From assembly GCA_003164275.1 (NCBI GenBank), contig PLSY01000375.1:1-8370 (forward strand): a stretch of 8,370 nt of DNA, written 5' to 3'. Positions 1 through 5,946 of this stretch are shown here, piece by piece. A program made the translations under genes and the position numbers. The notes under the pieces were generated by a model, which was given only the letters and a program-made list of their open reading frames with translations, had not been told where the DNA came from and did no database searches. The number at the start of each line of letters is the position of its first letter. The first letter of the stretch is position 1. Origin of the DNA: Acidimicrobiaceae bacterium (GTDB taxonomy: Bacteria > Actinomycetota > Acidimicrobiia > Acidimicrobiales > RAAP-2).

Positions 1-728
1 GTCTTGTGGGTGGTGAAGGTCACCACGTCGGCGACGCCGACGGGCGAGGGATGAGCACCCCCGGCGATCAGGCCGGCGGGGTGGGCAGCGTCGAACATGA
101 ACAGGGCGCCCACCGAGTCGGCGATCTCCCGGAATGGCAACGGGTCGATGATCCGTGAGTAGGCCGTCGATCCGGCCACGATGAGCTTCGGGCGCTCGCG
201 CTTGGCCACGTCGGCCACCTGGTCGAAGTCGATGATCTCCCCGGGCTTGTCCGGATCGTCCGATGCCGGGGACACCCCGTAGGAGACGAACCGCCACACC
301 TTGGAGGTGATGCTGGCCGGGGACCCGTGGGTCAGGTGCCCTCCGTGGTCGAGCCGCATGGCCAAGATGGTGTCTCCCGGCTCCAAGAGCGCCTGGTAGA
401 CAGCCAGGTTGGCATTGGCTCCGGAATGGGGCTGGACGTTGGCGTGATCGGCACCGAACAGCGCCTTCAGGCGGTCGCGTGCCAGGTCCTCCACCTCATC
501 GATGATGTGGTTTCCGCCGTAGTACCGGCGGCCCGGATAGCCCTCGGCGTACTTGTTGGTGAGGATGGACCCGGACGCGGCGAGGACCGCCGGCGAGGTG
601 AAGTTCTCCGACGCGATCAACTGGACGGTCGTCGACTGGCGCTCTGCCTCTTCTCCGAGCAGGCGGCTCACCTCGGGGTCATCAACCAGCCACTTGTCGA
701 ACGGGGAGGCGGCGAAGGGGCTACTCAT
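1..728 (-). CDS. glyA: Serine hydroxymethyltransferase, 5' part (runs off the window)
   Basis: This PLP enzyme interconverts serine plus tetrahydrofolate with glycine plus 5,10-methylenetetrahydrofolate in the cytoplasm, supplying one-carbon units. Read from ATG at 728, the first 242 codons are present. Family motifs appear in order: LIASENF (residues 37-43), [13 protein letters not shown] (near 60-72), QPHSGANAN (near 99-107), [12 protein letters not shown] (near 125-136), [16 protein letters not shown], the PLP-binding Asp in FMFDAAH, and VTFTTHKT, whose Lys242 should form the internal aldimine. The window ends one residue after that lysine, so the C-terminal domain is unseen. The usual DMAHIAGL appears here as DAAHPAGL, a mild variation. 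The start lies 8 bp after the rpiB stop, and a weak AAAGG about 12-15 nt upstream sits inside the end of rpiB, so co-transcription with rpiB is likely. The identification is very secure. Confidence 0.97.
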   Translation of the reverse strand, partial: MSSPFAASPFDKWLVDDPEVSRLLGEEAERQSTTVQLIASENFTSPAVLAASGSILTNKYAEGYPGRRYYGGNHIIDEVEDLARDRLKALFGADHANVQPHSGANANLAVYQALLEPGDTILAMRLDHGGHLTHGSPASITSKVWRFVSYGVSPASDDPDKPGEIIDFDQVADVAKRERPKLIVAGSTAYSRIIDPLPFREIADSVGALFMFDAAHPAGLIAGGAHPSPVGVADVVTFTTHK

Positions 729-736
729 GGTCTCGG

Positions 737-1195
737 CTACTGCCTTTCTCTCGTCTTTTGCTCGAACGCGGCGATCTCGTCCAGTCGCCGTTGATGGCGT
801 CCACCCTCGTAGTCGGTGGTGAAGAAGGTGTCCACTGCATCGATGGCCTCGGCGGAGCCGGTGGTCCGGCCGCCGAGGCAGATGACGTTGGCGTTGTTGT
901 GGCGCCTGGCCAGTCCCGCGGTGGTCACGTCGTGCACGAGGGCGGCACGGATGCCGACAACCTTGTTGGCCGCGATCCCGATCCCGATCCCTGTGCCACA
1001 GACGCAGATCCCACGGTCGGCACGACCGTCCGCCACGGCTTGTCCGACAGCCAGGCCGAAGTCGGGATAGTCGACCGAGATATCGGGCGAGTCGGTGCCG
1101 AGGTCGATGACGTCGTGTCCTGCATCAGCCATGTGGCGGGCGACGACGGCCTTCAGCTCAAATCCGGCGTGGTCGGAGCCGACGGCTATTCGCAT
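737..1195 (-). CDS. rpiB: Ribose-5-phosphate isomerase B
   Basis: This cytoplasmic enzyme interconverts ribose 5-phosphate and ribulose 5-phosphate in the pentose phosphate pathway (RpiB/LacA/LacB fold). The protein is 152 aa, the usual length. It opens with [15 protein letters not shown] (Asp8, His9), has the phosphate loop and catalytic Cys in CVCGTGIG (Cys66), then IAANK, His99 in ARRHNNANV, and CLGGR. Cys66 matches the E. coli-type active site; the mycobacterial enzyme lacks this cysteine and is described as using a glutamate. A GTG at 1198 directly precedes the ATG at 1195. I prefer the ATG because it matches the family N-terminus and lies 6 nt after a TAGACT hexamer. No Shine-Dalgarno sequence is visible. 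glyA begins 8 bp downstream, a common pairing. Confidence 0.96.
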   Translation of the reverse strand: MRIAVGSDHAGFELKAVVARHMADAGHDVIDLGTDSPDISVDYPDFGLAVGQAVADGRADRGICVCGTGIGIGIAANKVVGIRAALVHDVTTAGLARRHNNANVICLGGRTTGSAEAIDAVDTFFTTDYEGGRHQRRLDEIAAFEQKTRERQ

Positions 1196-1201
1196 CACGC
1201 G

Positions 1202-1207
1202 AGTCTA
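1202..1207 (-). promoter_or_regulatory. Possible -10 element of a leaderless rpiB promoter
   Basis: On the minus strand TAGACT fits the actinobacterial -10 consensus TANNNT. It ends 6 nt before the rpiB ATG, which would place the transcription start at or beside the start codon. No convincing -35 or Shine-Dalgarno sequence is present. This is an inference from spacing only. Confidence 0.4.
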
Positions 1208-1238
1208 CCGAGGGGGAATCGCCTCTGAGGGCGCCAGC

Positions 1239-1244
1239 TACGCT
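1239..1244 (+). promoter_or_regulatory. Possible -10 element for the thiolase-like gene
   Basis: TACGCT fits TANNNT and lies 12 nt before the ATG at 1257, which would give a leader of only a few bases. There is no Shine-Dalgarno match in the 61-bp space shared with the divergent rpiB, so any promoters of the two genes must lie back to back here. The evidence is weak. Confidence 0.28.
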
Positions 1245-1256
1245 CATCTGTCGTAT

Positions 1257-2855
1257 ATGAGTCTCGACCCCGCAACCCCGGTCATCGTGGGCGTGGGTCA
1301 GGTGGTGAACCGACCCGGCAGCGAGGGCGACGGCTCGCTCGCTGACAGACCCGAGCCGATCGGCTTGATGGTAGAGGCGGTACGCCGGGCTATGGAGGAC
1401 TGCGACGGCGCTGTCCTCGGAGCGCCGGCCCTGAGCGGCTACCGCCTGCTCGGTCGGGTCCAATCGCTGCGAGTGGTCAAACCGGTGAGCTGGCCCTACG
1501 TCAGTCCGGGCACCCTCGTGGCCGAGGCGCTGGGCATCGAACCGGACGAGCTGGTGCTCACCTCGTCCGGAGGGAACAACCCCCAGGCGCTGGTCAATGC
1601 CACCGCACTGGCCATCGGCCGAGGGGACCTGGACGTCGCCGTGGTGGTCGGGGCCGACTGCGTGTACACCCAGACCGCCGCCCACCGGCACCCAGACCGG
1701 CCGGTACTGCCCTGGACGGTCGAGCAACCCGACGTGGCCCGCCCGAAGAGCTTCGGAAACGACCGGCGGGGAACTACCGAGGCTGAGGAGGACCGGGGGC
1801 TCGACCTGCCCATCCACGTCTACCCGCTCTTCGAGAACGCACTTCGCTTCGTCTCCGGGCGGACGCTCGACGGCCACCGCCAACACCTCGGCGCCCTGTG
1901 GTCCTGCTTTTCCGAGGTCGCCGCTACCAACCCCTATGCCTGGCTGCGTGAGCCGAGGAGCGCAGAGGAGGTGATCACGGCCGACGAGGGCAACCGGATG
2001 ATCGCCTATCCCTATGACAAGCTGCTCTGCGCCAACATCCAGGTGGACCAAGGGGCGGCTGTCATCATGTGCTCAGCCGGCACGGCGGACGCCCTCGGAG
2101 TTCCCCGTGACCGCTGGGTGTTTCCGTGGGCCGGGGCCGATGCCGAGGACCACTGGTTCCTCTCCCACCGCGCCGACTTCCACACCTCCCCAGCCATCCG
2201 CCTCGGCGGGACCGCCGCCATGGCGCTCGTCGGGGTCGAGATCGACCAGATCGACCTCGTCGACCTCTACTCGTGCTTCCCGGCCGCCGTCCAAGTGGCC
2301 GCGCACGAACTGGGCATCCCCAGTGGGGACGGAGGTCGGGGCCTGACGGTGACCGGTGGTCTGACCTTTGCCGGTGGGCCGGGAAACAACTACGGATCAC
2401 ACTCCTTGGCCTCCATGGTCGCCTCCCTGCGCTCGGCCCCCGGCTCGATCGGGCTCGTCACCGGTGTCGGCTGGTACATGACGAAGCACAGCCTCGGCAT
2501 CTACGGGACCGAGCCCCCACCCGCGCCCGGCGCTGACCGGCCACACCTGCCCGACGGCGTCGCCGTCGAGCGAGCCGGGGGCTTTTCCTGGGCCGATCCA
2601 CAGGTGGCCGTCAGCTCACTGCCCCAGTCGGCCTCCGATGCCGACGCCGCCGGGGAGGTGACCATCGAGACCTACTCGGTCGCCTACGGGCGGGACGGTG
2701 ACCCGTTCAGCGCGGTGGTGGCATGCCGGACACCTGAAGGGCGACGGGCCTGGGCCACCGTGAGCGACGTCGGTCACCTGCAAGCCCTGGTGACCGAGGA
2801 GGGGTGCGGGCGGGCCGGCCTCTTGCGCCCGGACGGCACCGTCGACCTGCGGTGA
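1257..2855 (+). CDS. Thiolase-like protein, TLP1-type, with C-terminal OB-like domain; probably lacks thiolase catalysis
   Basis: The protein is 532 aa, against about 400 for ordinary thiolases. Residues 1-420 look like a thiolase fold: TPVIVGVGQ at the N-terminus, a nucleophile-loop equivalent TSSGGNNPQA (102-111), DLVDLYSCF (333-341) where thiolases have NEAF or HDCF, and TGGLTFAGGPGNNYG (366-380). Residues about 435-532 form an extra beta-rich domain containing TIETYSVAYGRDGDP and ACRTPEGRRAW, as in the C-terminal extension of mycobacterial thiolase-like protein type 1. In my motif alignment the acylated Cys becomes glycine and the C-terminal catalytic Cys is absent (VGWYMTKH, 404-411), as reported for TLP1. 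A role in binding acyl-CoA or lipid is plausible but unknown. The frame stays open upstream to 1095, but that would run into rpiB; ATG 1257 directly precedes the conserved N-terminus. The gene is divergent from rpiB and convergent with the next gene, 13 bp away. Confidence 0.85.
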   Translation: MSLDPATPVIVGVGQVVNRPGSEGDGSLADRPEPIGLMVEAVRRAMEDCDGAVLGAPALSGYRLLGRVQSLRVVKPVSWPYVSPGTLVAEALGIEPDELVLTSSGGNNPQALVNATALAIGRGDLDVAVVVGADCVYTQTAAHRHPDRPVLPWTVEQPDVARPKSFGNDRRGTTEAEEDRGLDLPIHVYPLFENALRFVSGRTLDGHRQHLGALWSCFSEVAATNPYAWLREPRSAEEVITADEGNRMIAYPYDKLLCANIQVDQGAAVIMCSAGTADALGVPRDRWVFPWAGADAEDHWFLSHRADFHTSPAIRLGGTAAMALVGVEIDQIDLVDLYSCFPAAVQVAAHELGIPSGDGGRGLTVTGGLTFAGGPGNNYGSHSLASMVASLRSAPGSIGLVTGVGWYMTKHSLGIYGTEPPPAPGADRPHLPDGVAVERAGGFSWADPQVAVSSLPQSASDADAAGEVTIETYSVAYGRDGDPFSAVVACRTPEGRRAWATVSDVGHLQALVTEEGCGRAGLLRPDGTVDLR

Positions 2856-2861
2856 GGAGAT

Positions 2862-2901
2862 CCTCCCGTCAGCTGGGGGTCGGCTCGACCGTGACGGGAG
2901 G
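2862..2901. terminator. Nested hairpin at the convergent gene junction, possible bidirectional terminator
   Basis: CCTCCCGTCA (2862-2871) is perfectly complementary to TGACGGGAGG (2892-2901). The 20-nt interval contains a second stem, GGTCG (2878-2882) with CGACC (2886-2890), closed by a 3-nt loop. The structure starts 6 nt after the thiolase-like stop codon and includes the stop and last codons of the opposing membrane-protein gene. No T-run follows on either strand, so a standard intrinsic terminator is not shown, although such GC-rich stems are commonly proposed as terminators in actinobacteria. Confidence 0.5.
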
Positions 2902-3978
2902 GGGTGCTCCCGGGTTCCGATACCGGATCTTGAAGGCGCCATAGGCGAACGGGCCTGAAAACAGGGGCAGCCAGTAGGAGGCCAAGCGGTAGGCCAGCGT
3001 GGCGAGGACGGCCTCCACGCCGCTCAGCCCGGCCAGGACCAAGAGACCGGACAGGCTGGCCTCGACGATGCCCAATCCTCCCGGGGTGATGGGCACGAGG
3101 CCGATGACCCCGGCCACGGCGTAGGCCAAGAGCACGAGGGAGGGCCGGGGGTGGGCGCCGACGGCCCGCACGGCGAACAGCAGGCACAGGTAGTCGAAGA
3201 GCAGGCGGCCGGCCGAGAGCAGAGTGGCCTGCCACCACTGCTGTCCGAGCACGGTGCGGATGAGATTGCGCTGCTCGAGCAGCCGGTCTGACAGACCAGA
3301 GATAGGCGGTCGCTTCTTGAACACCCGGTTTCGCAGTGACTGTGCCGCCTCTCCCGCCCAGCAGAGCGGCTTCTCGTAGGCCATGACGGCAAAGCCGAAG
3401 CCGAGGAACAAGAAGAAGCCGATGGCACCGATGATCGCCGCGTCGACCAATCCGGAGCTCACTGGGGCGCCGAACAGTACGACCGGGAGGACGAAGACAG
3501 GCAGGGCCAGCAGGCCGCCGATGCCCAAGAAGGAAAAGGCGGTGAGTCCGCCCACCGAGTCGGACGCCTCCATCCCGCTCGTGGCCAGCATGCGGAACTG
3601 CACGGCGGCTCCGGCGGCGGCTCCCCCCGGCACGATCAGCGAGATGGCGTTTCCGGACAGCTGCGCCGTGATCACCGAGAACCAGGCCTTGGTTCGAAGG
3701 GCGATGCGCTGGAGCGAGAACGTGCAGGCGAAATGGAGCATCTCGGCGAGAATGGCCGGGATGAACCACAACAGGTTGAGGGTCACCAGTCGGGGCCACG
3801 AGTGGAAGACGTCGACCACCTCGGGGAGCACCAGATAGAGCGCCACTCCGGCGACCAGGATGACGATCGACCGCTTGATCGCCGCCTTCCAGGGGAACGG
3901 TCGATGTTGCTCCTCTTCGAACCTGACTTCGAAGGACCGTGACCGCTGGTCGCCGCCGTCAGTCGGTGTACTCGTCAC
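2869..3978 (-). CDS. Multi-pass membrane protein, YbhN/UPF0104 family (LPG-synthase transmembrane domain)
   Basis: A 369-aa integral membrane protein related to the flippase-like transmembrane part of lysylphosphatidylglycerol synthase (Pfam LPG_synthase_TM). A cytoplasmic tail of about 35 polar residues is followed by hydrophobic segments near residues 37-57, 69-88, 100-116, 145-170, 178-200, 250-270, 280-300, 308-328 and 330-348. Family motifs are PGGAAAGAAVQFRML (117-131) and VPITPGGLGIVEASL (295-309). There is no soluble aminoacyl-transfer domain, so it is not a complete MprF-type enzyme; lipid or polyprenyl-lipid handling is the usual guess, and the substrate is unknown. A TTG at 3993 would add five residues but has no Shine-Dalgarno. 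The GTG at 3978 has GGAG (3988-3991) 9 nt upstream, so I chose it. The gene follows the serine hydrolase by 46 bp on the same strand. Confidence 0.87.
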   Translation of the reverse strand: MTSTPTDGGDQRSRSFEVRFEEEQHRPFPWKAAIKRSIVILVAGVALYLVLPEVVDVFHSWPRLVTLNLLWFIPAILAEMLHFACTFSLQRIALRTKAWFSVITAQLSGNAISLIVPGGAAAGAAVQFRMLATSGMEASDSVGGLTAFSFLGIGGLLALPVFVLPVVLFGAPVSSGLVDAAIIGAIGFFLFLGFGFAVMAYEKPLCWAGEAAQSLRNRVFKKRPPISGLSDRLLEQRNLIRTVLGQQWWQATLLSAGRLLFDYLCLLFAVRAVGAHPRPSLVLLAYAVAGVIGLVPITPGGLGIVEASLSGLLVLAGLSGVEAVLATLAYRLASYWLPLFSGPFAYGAFKIRYRNPGAPPPVTVEPTPS

Positions 3979-3987
3979 TTGGTCATT

Positions 3988-3991
3988 CTCC
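3988..3991 (-). promoter_or_regulatory. Ribosome binding site deciding the GTG start at 3978
   Basis: GGAG on the minus strand is separated by 9 nt (AATGACCAA) from the GTG. It overlaps the second codon of the alternative TTG reading, so it can only serve the shorter form. It is the clearest Shine-Dalgarno match in the window apart from that of leuC. Confidence 0.6.
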
Positions 3992-4024
3992 AATGATCCA
4001 ACCGATGACGGAAATCAAAGTCCC

Positions 4025-5149
4025 TCAGCCCGCAGCCGTCGCTGCGGCTCGAACGATGTTCGCCCCCCGGACATCACCTTGGAGACCGCCCTCCATCTTG
4101 TTCATCACATAGGAGACGACCATCCGGGTGGCCTGGTCGATGACTACCAGTGAGCCGCCGTACCCTCCCCAGTAACAGGCCCGGTCACCGATCGGCATCA
4201 TGCCCGTCGACAGGCCGTAGCCCATGCCGAAGCGGATCGGCGTGCGGAGGACGAGGTCACGGCCATTGGCCTGCTCCTCGAAGATCGGGTCGCACCCTTC
4301 GGCCGAGAGCAGCCGAACCCCCCTGGCCTCTCCCCTCCCGGCGATGATCGACTGGACCATGGCCACCGACCGGGCGTTGCCGTGGCCGTTGGCCGCTGGG
4401 ATCTCCGCCCGCCTCCACCACACGTGCTTCGGCAACGTGGCGTCGAGCGGGGGGTTGGTGAACACTCGAAGGGCGACCGCCGACGGATCCGTCGAACCGA
4501 CGTCAATCGGCGGGGGCGGGATGACCACAGACACGCGGGGTTCCTCTGACTCCGGCAGTCCGATGAAGAAGTCGGCACCGAGTGGGCCGGCCACTTCCCT
4601 GGCGAACCAGGAGCCGATGGTCTCCCCGGTTATCCGGCGCACCACCTCGCCGATCAGGTAGCCCTGCGTCAAGGAGTGATAGCCCGAGGCGGTTCCAGGC
4701 TCCCACCACGGTGCCTGGGCGGCCAGGAGCGAGGTGCACTGGTCCCAGTCCCCGAGTGCTTCGCTGTCCAGATGCTCGGTCCACCCGGGCAGTCCGGCGG
4801 TGTGGCCCATGACGTTGCGGACCTCAAGTACCTCCTTCCCGGAGGCTGCGAACTCGGGCCAGTACTTGGCGACGGGGGCATGGAAGTCGAGCTCCCCGCG
4901 ATCGGCCAGCATCAAGGCGCAAAGGAAGGTCATGGTCTTGGTCGTCGACCACACCTGCGTGAGGGTGTCCTCGGCCCAGGGCGCCGAGTGGTCCTCATCG
5001 ACGTAACCGCCCCAGATGTCCACTACCGGCTCGCCGTCAACGTAGACGGCGGCCGATGCCCCGACGTCAGTGCCAGCATCGAGGCTCGCTGAAAGGGTCG
5101 TCGCCACAGCTTCGTATCGGTCGTCCCACGTGCCGCGAATTTCAGCCAT
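4025..5149 (-). CDS. Serine hydrolase / esterase of the beta-lactamase (class C, EstB-like) superfamily
   Basis: A 374-aa protein with the penicillin-recognising serine hydrolase fold. The nucleophile motif is S68-T-T-K71 (in QVWSTTKTMTF). The second motif is Y157-H-S159 where class C beta-lactamases have YxN, a form seen in EstB-type esterases. The third motif equivalent is probably GGYGGS (328-333). HTAGLPGW (116-123) is the usual SHTSGLP segment. I see no signal peptide, so it is probably a cytoplasmic carboxylesterase or related acyl hydrolase, not a resistance enzyme; the substrate cannot be read from sequence. ATG at 5149 gives the typical N-terminus, and an ATG at 5185 would add 12 residues without a better ribosome site. 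The frame is open far upstream to 5770, but that part translates to Arg/Gly-rich shadow of the permease remnant and is not a fusion. The membrane-protein gene follows after 46 bp. Confidence 0.9.
   Translation of the reverse strand: MAEIRGTWDDRYEAVATTLSASLDAGTDVGASAAVYVDGEPVVDIWGGYVDEDHSAPWAEDTLTQVWSTTKTMTFLCALMLADRGELDFHAPVAKYWPEFAASGKEVLEVRNVMGHTAGLPGWTEHLDSEALGDWDQCTSLLAAQAPWWEPGTASGYHSLTQGYLIGEVVRRITGETIGSWFAREVAGPLGADFFIGLPESEEPRVSVVIPPPPIDVGSTDPSAVALRVFTNPPLDATLPKHVWWRRAEIPAANGHGNARSVAMVQSIIAGRGEARGVRLLSAEGCDPIFEEQANGRDLVLRTPIRFGMGYGLSTGMMPIGDRACYWGGYGGSLVVIDQATRMVVSYVMNKMEGGLQGDVRGANIVRAAATAAG
4030..4047 (-). terminator. GC-rich hairpin at the end of the serine hydrolase gene
   Basis: CCGCAGC and GCTGCGG form a 7-bp perfect stem around a 4-nt loop, inside the last codons of the serine hydrolase gene. 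On the minus strand a loosely T-rich stretch (ACTTTGATTT) follows about 13 nt past the stem. It may partly attenuate transcription into the membrane-protein gene. It could equally be a by-product of the alanine-rich C-terminus. Confidence 0.22.
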
Positions 5150-5274
5150 GTCCCCCAGTCCCTCTCTCGCGTCTGCCCAGATCATCCCACGGGGCGAACC
5201 GACACGGTCGACTGGACGTCCTCTGGCCTGGGCACCGAGCGCCCGGCGACAGCGAGGGCGCCTCGACCCTACCG
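5150..5274. other. Gap between the permease remnant and the serine hydrolase
   Basis: A 125-bp GC-rich stretch with no supportable gene. It contains an inverted repeat, GCGCCC (5239-5244) with GGGCGC (5256-5261), 13 nt past the permease stop on the minus strand; this may be an old terminator but has no T-run. The promoter of the serine hydrolase should lie here, but I cannot point to a convincing -10 or Shine-Dalgarno sequence. Confidence 0.4.
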
Positions 5275-5870
5275 CTAGGAGGCGTCGCGACCCCGGCGTG
5301 CCAGTGCGTCGATGGTGACAGCGGCCAACAGCACGAGAGCGGTGACCATGTACTGGTAGGAGGCGGCCAGACCCAACAGGCCCATCCCGTTGTAGATGGT
5401 GGCGATCACGAGGCCGCCCAAGAGGGCGTGGACCATCTTGCCGCGGCCACCGAACAGGCTGGCCCCGCCAATGACCGCGGCGGCCACCGCGTAGAGGACG
5501 AGGTCTCCCCCATCGATATTGTTGGAGATCGACCCCAGCCGTGAGGCGTAGACGATGCCGGCCGCCCCGGCGGTGAAGCCGGTGAGCACGAACGCCCACA
5601 GCCGGTTCCAACCGAGGCTGACCCCCGAGCGACGGGCTGCCTCGGCACTTCCGCCAATGGCGTACATGTAGCGGCCGAAACGGGTGCGACCGAGCAAGAA
5701 GGTGTAGGCCACCAAGACCCCGGCGATGATCAGCACCACGTAGGGCACTCCCTTCAACGGGATCAGTCACCGCGATTGGTGTTGCACACCAAGATGAGCG
5801 CCACCGTGGCCGCCGCCACCACGACGACCTTCAAGATGGTCACGGCCAGGGGGGCGACCAGCCCACTTAT
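5275..5870 (-). pseudogene. Remnant of a sugar ABC transporter permease (XylH/RbsC type), 5'-truncated and frameshifted
   Basis: The 3' part, read downstream from TTG at 5757, gives 160 residues with LKGVPYVVLI, the conserved cytoplasmic-loop sequence RTRFGRYMYAIGGSAEAARRSGV, then several hydrophobic helices, AVIGGASLFGGRGK and a natural C-terminus. This is the C-terminal portion of a BPD_transp_2 permease; full members have roughly 320-420 aa. Immediately upstream, in another frame, codons 5870-5768 encode a further membrane helix (SGLVAPLAVTILK, then VVVVAAATVALILVCNTNRGD) that fits just before it, and then reach TGA at 5765-5767. Adding one base near 5757-5770 would rejoin them as NRGD-x-IPLKGVP, so a single-base deletion is the simplest explanation. 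Homology ends near 5870 at AT-rich DNA, and the N-terminal half is missing. No ATPase or sugar-binding gene is nearby. It is probably non-functional; a sequencing error could explain the frameshift but not the truncation. Confidence 0.8.
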
Positions 5871-5946
5871 GCGAATATATATTTTCTTTGTGACAAGCCG
5901 ACTCAGCCTTTGCTAGGGCCATGCACAAGCCGTTTAGGCTCCCTCC
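5871..5946. promoter_or_regulatory. AT-rich junction and upstream region of the monooxygenase gene
   Basis: The 76 bp between the broken permease and the monooxygenase begins with a marked AT-rich patch containing the 10-bp palindrome AATATATATT (5874-5883). The octamer ACAAGCCG occurs twice in direct orientation (5893-5900 and 5925-5932), 32 bp apart, close to three helical turns. AGCCT (5905-5909) and AGGCT (5936-5940) form a short inverted pair. These could be operator elements for the monooxygenase or scars of the rearrangement that cut the permease; neither is shown. Confidence 0.35.
5935..5940 (+). promoter_or_regulatory. Possible -10 element of a leaderless monooxygenase promoter
   Basis: TAGGCT fits TANNNT and ends 6 nt before the ATG at 5947, the same spacing as at rpiB. 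TTGCTA (5910-5915) is a weak -35 candidate with a long 19-nt spacer. No clear Shine-Dalgarno is present, which fits a leaderless transcript. Confidence 0.4.

Noticed and set aside
758..1228. 156-aa plus-strand open frame over rpiB
   Set aside because: It is antisense to a well-supported rpiB and has no family motif.
1158..2051. 297-aa minus-strand open frame opposite the thiolase-like gene
   Set aside because: It has no recognisable domain and is antisense to a clear coding sequence; long antisense frames are expected at this GC content.
2774..3799. 341-aa minus-strand open frame
   Set aside because: It is an Arg/Pro-rich out-of-frame shadow of the YbhN-family gene, whose real frame shows membrane helices and conserved motifs.
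4025..5149. A class C beta-lactamase conferring antibiotic resistance
   Set aside because: The SxxK motif is present, but there is no signal peptide, the second motif is YHS in place of YxN, and no KTG is seen; an esterase-like role fits better.
5150..5770. N-terminal extension of the serine hydrolase frame by about 200 residues, suggesting a fusion protein
   Set aside because: The translation is Arg/Gly/His-rich with no domain, it lies over the permease coding sequence in another frame, and the hydrolase domain is complete from the ATG at 5149.
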